From Schlegelella_A sp035493195 (GTDB taxonomy: Bacteria > Pseudomonadota > Gammaproteobacteria > Burkholderiales > Burkholderiaceae_C), in assembly GCA_035493195.1 (NCBI GenBank), contig DATJIM010000258.1, positions 1 through 6,206 on the forward strand: a stretch of DNA of 6,206 nucleotides, given 5' to 3'. The translations under genes were made by a program, and so were the position numbers. This document shows, in pieces, positions 1 to 4,791 of the stretch (positions within the stretch are counted from its first letter, which is position 1; each line of letters begins with the position of its first letter). The notes beneath the pieces are model-generated. The model did no database searches and was not told the DNA's origin. It saw nothing but the letters and a program-made list of their open reading frames with translations.

Positions 1-42
1 CCATTCGACAAGTACCCCGTCGATCTTTCGATCGGAGCTCAT
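1..42 (-). CDS. Start of a gene overlapping mobC, probably a relaxase (partial, 14 codons)
   Basis: On the minus strand an ATG at 40-42 overlaps the TGA of the upstream MobC-like gene in an ATGA arrangement. An open frame runs from it to the window edge and reads MSSDRKIDGVLVEW. The 4-bp overlap is a classic sign of translational coupling. A gene directly after a MobC-like relaxosome protein is commonly the relaxase, and a short acidic and hydrophobic stretch ending in VEW resembles what I recall at the start of some relaxases. No catalytic residue is in the window, so the product is inferred from position. It could instead be another mobilization or conjugation protein. Confidence 0.5.
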   Translation of the reverse strand, partial: MSSDRKIDGVLVEW

Positions 43-626
43 GGCCGGCTGCTCGAGCGCCGCTCGACCGGACTCCGTTTACCCGACAAACACATTGACG
101 AGAGCTCCGCGAGCACGGCCGCTGCAAGTGCGAGATGGTGCTGAACATCGGAGTCGAGTGCGTCATGGCGGGCGGTGTACATCCGCGCAGCCTCCACTGA
201 ACCCTGGCGCAGCAGCCGCGTCAGGTCATTGATGTCGCGGCTCAGGACCGCCAGCTCCGCCGAGGACGCGTTCAACGCTTCGACCATCGCCTCACGATCA
301 GCCGAAGCAACGACTGCAGGCGCGCCGCCGATGAGCCGCGTCAGGTAGAGACTCCGCGACAAGCCAGCCGCGCGAGCGTTCTGATCCAGTCGATGGCACG
401 CGAATATCGACAATCGAACGGACAGCTTAGCTCGAGTCGCATTCTTCGGATCACCAGCGCCGGCCGATAGCGCGGCCGGATCGACCTGGTCAGTCCCGAG
501 CGCTGCAGCCAAGGCGCCACGCAGTACCGCCGTTTCGGTGACGCCGGTACGCGCTGCGCGCTCCCTCAGCCTTGCCCGCAGCCCACGTAGGTCGACCGTG
601 AAGAACTCGCGGTGCACAGACGACAT
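39..626 (-). CDS. MobC-like relaxosome accessory protein with two ribbon-helix-helix-like segments
   Basis: A 195-residue protein that probably binds DNA at the transfer origin and helps recruit or position the relaxase. Two segments have the strand-then-two-helices pattern of ribbon-helix-helix proteins. The first is residues 8-43 (FFTVDL, an Arg-rich helix, a TGV turn, then an Ala/Leu helix). The second is residues 67-100 (KLSVRLS, HRLDQNARAAGLSRSLYL). The second matches the MobC-type core, in which a helix with Arg and Ala is followed by a GLS turn and a YLxxL helix. Residues 110-140 are a predicted helix containing RDINDLTRLL, also typical of MobC-like tails. It starts 24 bp after the parB-like stop, and its stop overlaps the next ATG. 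No strong Shine-Dalgarno is visible. A GTG at codon 4 is an alternative start. The exact family is not certain. Confidence 0.66.
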   Translation of the reverse strand: MSSVHREFFTVDLRGLRARLRERAARTGVTETAVLRGALAAALGTDQVDPAALSAGAGDPKNATRAKLSVRLSIFACHRLDQNARAAGLSRSLYLTRLIGGAPAVVASADREAMVEALNASSAELAVLSRDINDLTRLLRQGSVEAARMYTARHDALDSDVQHHLALAAAVLAELSSMCLSGKRSPVERRSSSRP

Positions 627-632
627 CGCAGC

Positions 633-651
633 GGGTCTGACCGCCAGACCC
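633..651 (-). promoter_or_regulatory. Perfect 7-bp hairpin/dyad between parB-like stop and mobC-like start
   Basis: The minus strand reads GGGTCTG GCGGT CAGACCC, a perfect 7-bp stem with a 5-nt loop. It fills most of the 24-bp gap between the two genes and touches the last base of the parB-like stop codon. It lies where the mobC ribosome-binding site should be, so it could fold in mRNA and limit translation, or act as an operator in DNA. No T-run follows, so it does not look like a terminator. Confidence 0.45.
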
Positions 652-1559
652 TAGGCCAACCGGGAAGCAAGCTCCGAAATGCGACGACGCAAGGCGACAA
701 GATCGACCTCTGGGCCTTTGAGCCGCGCCTCGTTCAAATGTGCCAAGGTTTGTTCGAGTCGATCGCAGATCGAATTGGCCTTGGCAGCCAGCGATGACGG
801 CGACGGCGGCGCCGCCGGGGAGCCGGCTCGCACCGACGCCACTGCGGCTCGTGTGAGTTCCGGTTCTGTGGCGAGCAGCGTCCGGATTCGCTCGGGCTCC
901 TCATGATGCAGCTTGCTCAACTCGTGCAGCGTTCGCGGCGACGTGCAGCGACCGGTCTTCAGCACCTGATCGAGCTCCGGCGGCAGCTCGAGCAGCGCCA
1001 GGTGATGGGCCACGCTGGTCAGATTCATTCCGAGTCGCTTTGCGATGGTGGCGTTCGACTCTCCAGACTCGGTGCGGCTCTTGATGAAACGGGCCAGGTC
1101 CAATGGAGAGAGGCCCCGGCGCTTCTGGTTCTCGGCGACCTGCGCGTAGGGATCGGCCGCCAATGCCCGCACGACGACTGGAACTTGCTGCAGCCCCGCG
1201 CGAACTGCCGCGCGAAGCCGCATCGCGCCGAAGTGGATCCTGTGGCGGCCTGCACTGTCCGCGGGATGCACCACGAGAGGCTGCAAGATCCCGTTTAGCC
1301 GAATGTCTTCTACCAGTTCCTCGAGGTCAGCATCAGCAAATTCGGTGCGCGGGTTGTCTGAGTCCTCGTCGAGCAGCGCGACTGAAAGCAGGAGCGGCTC
1401 TCCGGTTGTCTTGCCCTCGAACAAGTCGCTCTGGCTCGAGGACGAAGATGAGACGTTGTCGGACTTGGTTTGTGTCCACGGCATGCGCATGGCTGCAAAT
1501 TCCAGAGCGGTTTCAACTCGTATGCGCCGAGCTATCGATCCTTGCATCCGCCGACGCAT
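651..1559 (-). CDS. ParB/KorB-like DNA-binding protein (ParB/RepB/Spo0J family)
   Basis: A 302-residue ParB-family protein, a family that binds centromere-like sites or acts as a plasmid-type repressor. Numbering from the longest start, residues 57-130 form the ParB N-terminal domain, with DNPR at 68-71, ELVEDIRLNGILQPLVV at 81-97 and GAMRLRAA at 111-118. The last sits where typical ParB proteins have the GERRxRA CTP-binding box, so it is a divergent box. AENQKRRGLSPLDLA (142-156) matches the conserved helix after it. Residues 168-190 (SNATIAKRLGMNLTSVAHH) look like the helix-turn-helix. The C-terminal 40 residues are helical. No parA lies upstream: the gene is divergent from the excisionase-like gene. 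The start is uncertain. Residues 1-23 are basic, and the only GAGG is about 16 nt before this ATG, so Met24 (start codon 1488-1490) or Met26 are realistic alternatives. It may act as the element's regulator rather than in segregation. Confidence 0.83.
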   Translation of the reverse strand: MRRRMQGSIARRIRVETALEFAAMRMPWTQTKSDNVSSSSSSQSDLFEGKTTGEPLLLSVALLDEDSDNPRTEFADADLEELVEDIRLNGILQPLVVHPADSAGRHRIHFGAMRLRAAVRAGLQQVPVVVRALAADPYAQVAENQKRRGLSPLDLARFIKSRTESGESNATIAKRLGMNLTSVAHHLALLELPPELDQVLKTGRCTSPRTLHELSKLHHEEPERIRTLLATEPELTRAAVASVRAGSPAAPPSPSSLAAKANSICDRLEQTLAHLNEARLKGPEVDLVALRRRISELASRLA

Positions 1560-1696
1560 TCGGGTAGATGCACTTCCTCACGATCCACGCTGCATCCTGA
1601 CTTCATCACAGGCTGACTCGATCGATGAATTCGCGCGCGATTCATCGCCGCTCACGCTCGAGGATTGTTGTACTGTCGGCTACCTGCGCCACCGCA
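1560..1696. promoter_or_regulatory. Divergent intergenic region between parB-like and excisionase-like genes
   Basis: A 137-bp region that must hold promoters for both directions. I see no confident -35/-10 pair. It contains three copies of the hexamer TTCATC or its complement: 1602-1607 (plus), 1624-1629 (minus) and 1641-1646 (plus). The last two are the arms of an inverted repeat listed separately. It is less GC-rich than the flanking genes, as expected for a control region. If the parB-like gene starts at Met24, the region extends to 1490. Confidence 0.5.
1623..1647. promoter_or_regulatory. Inverted repeat, candidate operator (8-bp arms)
   Basis: CGATGAAT at 1623-1630 and ATTCATCG at 1640-1647 are perfect inverted copies, separated by 9 bp of alternating C and G after one T. 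It lies 50 bp before the excisionase-like ATG and 63 bp before the parB-like ATG, so a protein bound here could control both directions. The ParB/KorB-like or the helix-turn-helix protein are the obvious candidates. Function is inferred. Confidence 0.45.
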
Positions 1697-2029
1697 ATGA
1701 ACACTCTCACACTGGAGCAAGCGGCCAGCTTCCTCAAGATGCACCCCGAGGAGGTGCGAAGTCGTGCGAAGCGGGGCGCGATCCCTGGATCGAAACCCGG
1801 GCGTCGATGGGTCTTCATTGACGAGGACCTTGCCGCGTTCCTACGCGAGCGCTACCCTTACCGGCGGCAAGCGTTGCGGGTGACCTCCGAGAAAGGAAGT
1901 GCACCATGGGCATCCGCAAACGAGGAGCTGTCTGGTGGATCGATTTCACGACGCCGTCCGGACAGCGAGTACGAAGAAGCGCTCAGACCAGCAACAGGGC
2001 GGAAGCGTCAGAGCTCCACGACAGGTTGA
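1697..2029 (+). CDS. Excisionase-like helix-turn-helix protein overlapping the integrase gene
   Basis: A 110-residue protein. Residues 3-53 have the MerR/excisionase-type winged helix pattern: LTLEQAASFLKMHPEEVRSR, then KRGAIPGSKPGRRWVF as turn, recognition helix and wing, then DEDLAAFLRERY. Such proteins bend DNA at att sites to favour excision, or regulate int. The frame is open further upstream to 1625, but the ATG at 1697 places the domain at the N-terminus as is usual for the family, so I chose it; its ribosome-binding site is weak. The last 124 bp (1906-2029) are also the start of the integrase in another frame. The tail there (SGGS, DSEYEEAL, GRKRQSSTTG) resembles tails I recall in relatives placed the same way, so the overlap is probably genuine. 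The directional role is inferred. Confidence 0.78.
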   Translation: MNTLTLEQAASFLKMHPEEVRSRAKRGAIPGSKPGRRWVFIDEDLAAFLRERYPYRRQALRVTSEKGSAPWASANEELSGGSISRRRPDSEYEEALRPATGRKRQSSTTG

Positions 2030-2994
2030 GAACCGAGGCCTGGCGATGCGACAAGCTCGCCGAACGTCGTCGCCATACGTGGAACGAGGCGGTCGTCCGA
2101 TGGTGCCGTGAGCAGGCGCACAAGGCCACTGCGGAAGAGGACAAGTCGAAGTTGCGTTGGCTCGACCGTCACCTGGGCGGGCAGGATCTCGACGCGATCG
2201 ACCGGGACATGCTCGAAGTGATCACGCAATCAAAGCTCGCGGACGGCTGCAGTCCGGCAACCGTCAATCGAACGCTCGCACTGGTGCGCTCGATCCTGAG
2301 AAAGTGCGTTCGCGAATGGGAGTGGCTCGACCGCGCGCCGTCGGTTCGAATGCTGAAGGAATCGAAGCGACGCGTGCGGTACCTGACCCGGGAAGAAGCG
2401 ACGAGGCTGCTCGCCGAGCTGCCGCCTCATCTTCGCGACATGGCCGCTTTCAGTCTGCAGTCCGGATTGCGGGCGGCCAACGTCGCGAAGCTCAGATGGT
2501 CAGCGGTCGATCTCCATCGCCGTCTCGCTTGGGTTCATCCGGACGAGGCGAAGGCCAGGAAGGCGATTCCGGTGCCGCTGAACGGCGAAGCCGTGTCGAT
2601 CCTGCAAAAGCAGATCGGCAAGCACCGGGACATCGTGTTCACGTTCAGGGGTCGCGAGATCGAGCAGGTCAGCACAGCGGCCTGGTACAAGGCGCTCAAG
2701 CGGGCGGGCATCGAGAACTTCCGCTGGCACGACCTGCGGCACACGTGGGCAAGTTGGCACGTACAGGGAGGAACTCCGCTGCACGTGCTGCAGGAGTTGG
2801 GCGGCTGGGCGAGTTACGCCATGGTCCAGCGGTACGCGCATTTGGCCGCCGAGCACCTGGCGCCGTGGGCCGAGCGACTCAATGCTCGGTCGGCCGATGG
2901 CACAAATGCGGCACAACCGCCGGTCGAAAATCCCGCGCTTGGCGCGGGTCGTTCGCAAGTCGTTGACTTGGAACGGGATTTTGGTGGGCCCTGA
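1906..2994 (+). CDS. int: Tyrosine recombinase (site-specific integrase)
   Basis: A 362-residue integrase that should insert and excise the element at tRNA-Lys(CTT). A good Shine-Dalgarno (AAAGGAAG) precedes the ATG. Residues 1-24 form a basic N-terminal strand region (GIRKRGAVWWIDF). Residues 55-145 are the core-binding SAM-like domain, and 157-325 the catalytic domain. The catalytic set is complete: R189 in SGLRAANVAKL, a Lys near 216-219 in EAKARKAIPVPL, H275 and R278 in HDLRHTWASW, W301 in GGWAS at the second His/Trp position, and nucleophile Y310 in MVQRYAHL. The tail after residue 326 is not catalytic; the GTNAAQ stretch in it is typical of related integrases. The last three codons and TGA lie inside the tRNA 3' end. 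The first 124 bp overlap the excisionase-like gene. The enzyme looks intact, so mobility is plausible. Confidence 0.94.
   Translation: MGIRKRGAVWWIDFTTPSGQRVRRSAQTSNRAEASELHDRLRTEAWRCDKLAERRRHTWNEAVVRWCREQAHKATAEEDKSKLRWLDRHLGGQDLDAIDRDMLEVITQSKLADGCSPATVNRTLALVRSILRKCVREWEWLDRAPSVRMLKESKRRVRYLTREEATRLLAELPPHLRDMAAFSLQSGLRAANVAKLRWSAVDLHRRLAWVHPDEAKARKAIPVPLNGEAVSILQKQIGKHRDIVFTFRGREIEQVSTAAWYKALKRAGIENFRWHDLRHTWASWHVQGGTPLHVLQELGGWASYAMVQRYAHLAAEHLAPWAERLNARSADGTNAAQPPVENPALGAGRSQVVDLERDFGGP
2927..2948 (-). terminator. Rho-independent terminator for the tRNA-Lys transcript, inside the integrase gene
   Basis: The minus strand reads CCCGCGC CAA GCGCGGG followed by ATTTT. This is a perfect all-G:C 7-bp stem (2932-2938 with 2942-2948), a 3-nt loop and a short T-run at 2927-2930. 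It starts 33 nt after the tRNA-Lys(CTT) 3' end, the expected place for a terminator of the chromosomal minus-strand transcript. On the plus strand no T-run follows, so the integrase message should not be stopped. The T-run is short, so strength is uncertain. Confidence 0.6.
2951..2974. repeat. Imperfect 24-bp dyad next to the tRNA junction (possible integrase arm/core site)
   Basis: GTTC-G-CAAGTC, spacer GTT, GACTTG-GAAC: the arms pair over 10 bp with one unpaired base. It starts 7 bp from the tRNA 3' end, within the integrase tail codons. As DNA it could be an integrase or excisionase binding site near the crossover. As RNA on the minus strand it would fold as a hairpin in the tRNA trailer just before the terminator. 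Either role is inferred. Confidence 0.45.
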
Positions 2995-3026
2995 GTGACT
3001 CGAACACTCGACCTACGGATTAAGAG
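2982..3026. other. Probable attachment site core in the 3' half of tRNA-Lys(CTT)
   Basis: The integrase frame enters the tRNA at 2982 and ends with TGA at 2992-2994 inside the acceptor arm, so the element-host junction must lie at or near here. Integrases of this class usually cross over between the anticodon loop and the 3' end, which is the range given. The exact core cannot be set without the second copy at the far end, beyond the window. Confidence 0.55.
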
Positions 3027-3057
3027 TCCGCTGCTCTACCAACTGAGCTAAGAGCCC
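2982..3057 (-). tRNA. tRNA-Lys (anticodon CTT), CCA encoded
   Basis: A 76-nt cloverleaf. Acceptor arms GGGCTCT and AGGGCCC pair with one G:U; then comes discriminator A and an encoded CCA. The D arm is GCTC/GAGC, the anticodon stem GCGGA/TCCGT with loop CTCTTAA, the variable loop has 5 nt, and the T arm is GAGTG/CACTC around TTCGAGT. The anticodon CTT (3022-3024) reads AAG. A37 is present, as needed for t6A and cyclic t6A. The 3' end is the integration target and overlaps the integrase stop. It lies 29 bp after the sister tRNA-Lys(TTT). Its trailer and terminator now come from the element. Confidence 0.96.
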
Positions 3058-3086
3058 GAAAACCTGCTGCGTCGGAAGGTTGCCTG

Positions 3087-3159
3087 TGGGTTGTGCGGGG
3101 CTCGAACCCACGACCTACGGATTAAAAGTCCGCTGCTCTACCAACTGAGCTAACAACCC
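3087..3159 (-). tRNA. tRNA-Lys (anticodon TTT), CCA not encoded
   Basis: A 73-nt cloverleaf. Acceptor arms GGGTTGT/ACAACCC are perfect, with discriminator A. The next three bases are CAG, so the CCA end must be added by the CCA-adding enzyme. The D arm is GCTC/GAGC, the anticodon stem GCGGA/TCCGT with loop CTTTTAA, and the T arm GTGGG/CCCGC. The anticodon TTT (3124-3126) reads AAA and, by wobble, AAG. It starts 14 bp after the tcdA stop, so it may share the tcdA transcript; no separate promoter is evident. The region from the D arm to the variable loop is identical to the neighbouring tRNA-Lys(CTT) except for the first anticodon base. Confidence 0.96.
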
Positions 3160-3173
3160 TCCGAAGCCCACGA

Positions 3174-4004
3174 TTATAGGGCGCCGCGCTCACCTGGCCG
3201 GACACCGGGAAAGGCAACGAGCTCGAGCACCTGCGCCGCCGCAACCATGCCGAATGCCGCGGTGACGGCGACGCTCGAGCCGTAGCCGTGGCAGTTGAGA
3301 CTGCCGTCGACCGCGCATGCGTCGTCGGCGGCTGCCGGTGCAGCGACCGGCTCGCGCGAGAAGACGCAGCGCACGCCGAAGCTGCCGCTGCGCGGCGCCG
3401 CGTGCAGCTTGCGCAGCCGCTGGCGCAACGCCGCGAGCATCGGATCGTGCGTCGCATCGCCGAGGTCGGCGACCTCGACGCGCTCGGCCGCGCGCTTGCC
3501 GCCGGCCGCGCCGACGCAGATCAGCGCGGCGTGGCGCTCGCGCGCCCACGCGGCGAGCACAGCCTTCGCGGCGACGTCGTCGCAGGCGTCGACGACGACG
3601 TCGGCGTCGCGTGGCAAGAGCCCCGGCCAGTTCGCCGCGTCGACGAACTCCTCGACGCCCGCGACCACGCAGCCCGGATGGATGTCGGCGATGCGCGCCT
3701 TCAGCGCGTCGACCTTCGCCATCCCGAGCGTGCTGCCGAGCGCCTGCACCTGGCGGTTGACGTTCGACTCGGAGACGTGGTCGAGGTCGACGAGGGTCAG
3801 CGCGGCGACGCCGCTGCGCGCCAGCGCCTCGGCAGCCCACGAGCCGACGCCGCCGACGCCGACGATCGCGACGTGCGCTGCGCGGATGCGCAGGTAGGCG
3901 GCGTCGCCATAGAGGCGGCGCAGGCCGCCGAAGCGGCGCTCGAGATCGGCGTCGTCGGCGTGCGGCTGCGGCAGGCCGACCGCGACTGCCGGCAGCGCGC
4001 TCAT
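3174..4004 (-). CDS. tcdA: tRNA threonylcarbamoyladenosine dehydratase TcdA (CsdL/YgdL)
   Basis: A 276-residue cytoplasmic E1-like (ThiF/MoeB superfamily) enzyme. It uses ATP to dehydrate t6A to cyclic t6A at position 37 of ANN-decoding tRNAs. Visible motifs: RFGGLRRLYG (24-33), typical of this family's N-terminus; the ATP-binding GVGGVGSW (49-56); LVDLDHVSESNVNRQ (71-85) with the nucleotide-binding Asp and the Asn-Arg-Gln triplet; VVDACDD (137-143); CVGAAGGK in the middle; and SREP and GSLNCHGYGSS in the C-terminal part. Length is close to the E. coli protein (about 268). Its ATG overlaps the cpoB stop as ATGA, indicating coupling. Two tRNA-Lys genes follow 14 bp later. ThiF or MoeB are less likely, because the N-terminal and C-terminal motifs fit TcdA. 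Confidence 0.93.
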   Translation of the reverse strand: MSALPAVAVGLPQPHADDADLERRFGGLRRLYGDAAYLRIRAAHVAIVGVGGVGSWAAEALARSGVAALTLVDLDHVSESNVNRQVQALGSTLGMAKVDALKARIADIHPGCVVAGVEEFVDAANWPGLLPRDADVVVDACDDVAAKAVLAAWARERHAALICVGAAGGKRAAERVEVADLGDATHDPMLAALRQRLRKLHAAPRSGSFGVRCVFSREPVAAPAAADDACAVDGSLNCHGYGSSVAVTAAFGMVAAAQVLELVAFPGVRPGERGAL

Positions 4005-4789
4005 TTGAGCGACGCCAGCCGCTCGCGCCCGGCCTGCGCCGCTTCGGACTTCGGATACTTCGACAGCAGCTCGTCGATCGTGCGGCGCGCCGCCTTCGGG
4101 TCCTTCAGCTCGGCCTGGCAGTTCGCGATCGCAAGCAGCGCCTCCGGAGCGCGCGGGCTGTCGGGGGCGGTGGCGACGAGCGTGCGGAAGCTCGCGATCG
4201 CGTCCTTGTACGCGCGCTGCGCGTACTGCGCGTTGCCGAGCCAGAAGAGCGCCGACTGGCGATAACCGGTGTTCGGGAAGCGCTTGAGCAAGCCCGCGAA
4301 GCCGGTCGCGGCGCGGTCGAACTCGCCGCGCTTGAATCCCGCGAGGGCGTCGTCGTACGTCCGCTTCTCGTCGGGATCGACGGTGAACTCGCGGTCGTCG
4401 ACCGTGACCTTCTGCGGCTCGACCTTGCGGATGCGCTCGTCGACGCCCTGCTGCAGATCGAGCTGCTTGCGCTGCAGCTCGGCGACGACGCGCGTCAGCT
4501 CTTCCATCTGGCCGCGCATCTTGGCGTTGTCGGCGCGCTGCGCCTCGATGTTGCCGTTGAGCTCGAGGATGCTGCGCTTGAGCTGCTCGACCTGCGCCGA
4601 GAGCGCCGCGATCTGCTCGCCCTGGCGCGCGGTCTGCTCTCTGCCCTGGTCGATCTGCTTGCGGATGTCGAGGATCGCGCGCCGCGCCTCGTCGTCGTCG
4701 AACAGCCCGGCGCGCGCCGGCGCCGCGCCGGCGACGAGCGCGGCGAACGCAACGAGCGCGAGCGAGCGCGCGCGGACGGTGCCGGCCAT
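4001..4789 (-). CDS. cpoB: Cell division coordinator CpoB (YbgF), Tol-Pal associated
   Basis: A 262-residue periplasmic protein that links peptidoglycan synthesis by PBP1B to outer-membrane constriction through TolA. A signal peptide covers residues 1-27 (basic RAR, an Ala/Leu/Val core, cleavage after APARA). GLFDDDEAR begins the mature protein, as in YbgF relatives. Residues 34-115 form a long coiled coil rich in Gln, Glu and Lys (AALSAQVEQLKRSILELNGN), used for trimerization. Residues 141-262 hold three tetratricopeptide repeats (YDDALAGFKRGEFDRA, ALFWLGNAQYAQRAYKDAI, ALLAIANCQAELKDPKAA). The ATG is 2 bp after the pal stop, and no strong ribosome-binding site is seen, so it is probably coupled to pal. 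The frame stays open far upstream opposite pal, but that part is not real. Confidence 0.95.
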   Translation of the reverse strand: MAGTVRARSLALVAFAALVAGAAPARAGLFDDDEARRAILDIRKQIDQGREQTARQGEQIAALSAQVEQLKRSILELNGNIEAQRADNAKMRGQMEELTRVVAELQRKQLDLQQGVDERIRKVEPQKVTVDDREFTVDPDEKRTYDDALAGFKRGEFDRAATGFAGLLKRFPNTGYRQSALFWLGNAQYAQRAYKDAIASFRTLVATAPDSPRAPEALLAIANCQAELKDPKAARRTIDELLSKYPKSEAAQAGRERLASLK

Positions 4790-4791
4790 TT

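Larger units (their letters stand above)
1..2994. mobile_element. Integrase-side end of an integrative mobilizable/conjugative element at tRNA-Lys(CTT)
   Basis: Seen: a tyrosine recombinase gene whose 3' end enters the 3' end of a tRNA gene, an excisionase-like helix-turn-helix gene overlapping it, and a divergent minus-strand run of a ParB/KorB-like gene, a MobC-like gene and the start of another gene. Base composition is less GC-rich than in the flanking tol-pal-tcdA genes. Established: tyrosine recombinases often integrate elements into tRNA 3' ends and leave the tRNA intact, with int next to the junction. Inference: this is an IME or ICE, because relaxosome-type genes are present and no phage structural gene is seen. 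The far junction is outside the window, so size and conjugation ability are unknown. Confidence 0.82.

Noticed and set aside
1532..1606. 24-codon minus-strand frame with three cysteines before/over the parB-like start
   Set aside because: No ribosome-binding site before its ATG, and it overlaps the possible parB-like N-terminus; three Cys in so short a frame can occur by chance.
1665..1676. TTGTTG and TACTGT as promoter elements of the excisionase-like gene
   Set aside because: Neither hexamer has a partner at 16-18 bp spacing, so no promoter can be placed.
3061..3081. Possible hairpin between the two tRNA genes (AACCT ... AGGTT)
   Set aside because: Only a 5-bp stem with an 11-nt loop and no T-run; too weak to call a terminator or processing site.
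3288..4265. Long plus-strand open frame opposite tcdA and cpoB
   Set aside because: Very Ala/Arg-rich low-complexity translation caused by high GC; it runs through two well-supported minus-strand genes and has no recognisable domain.
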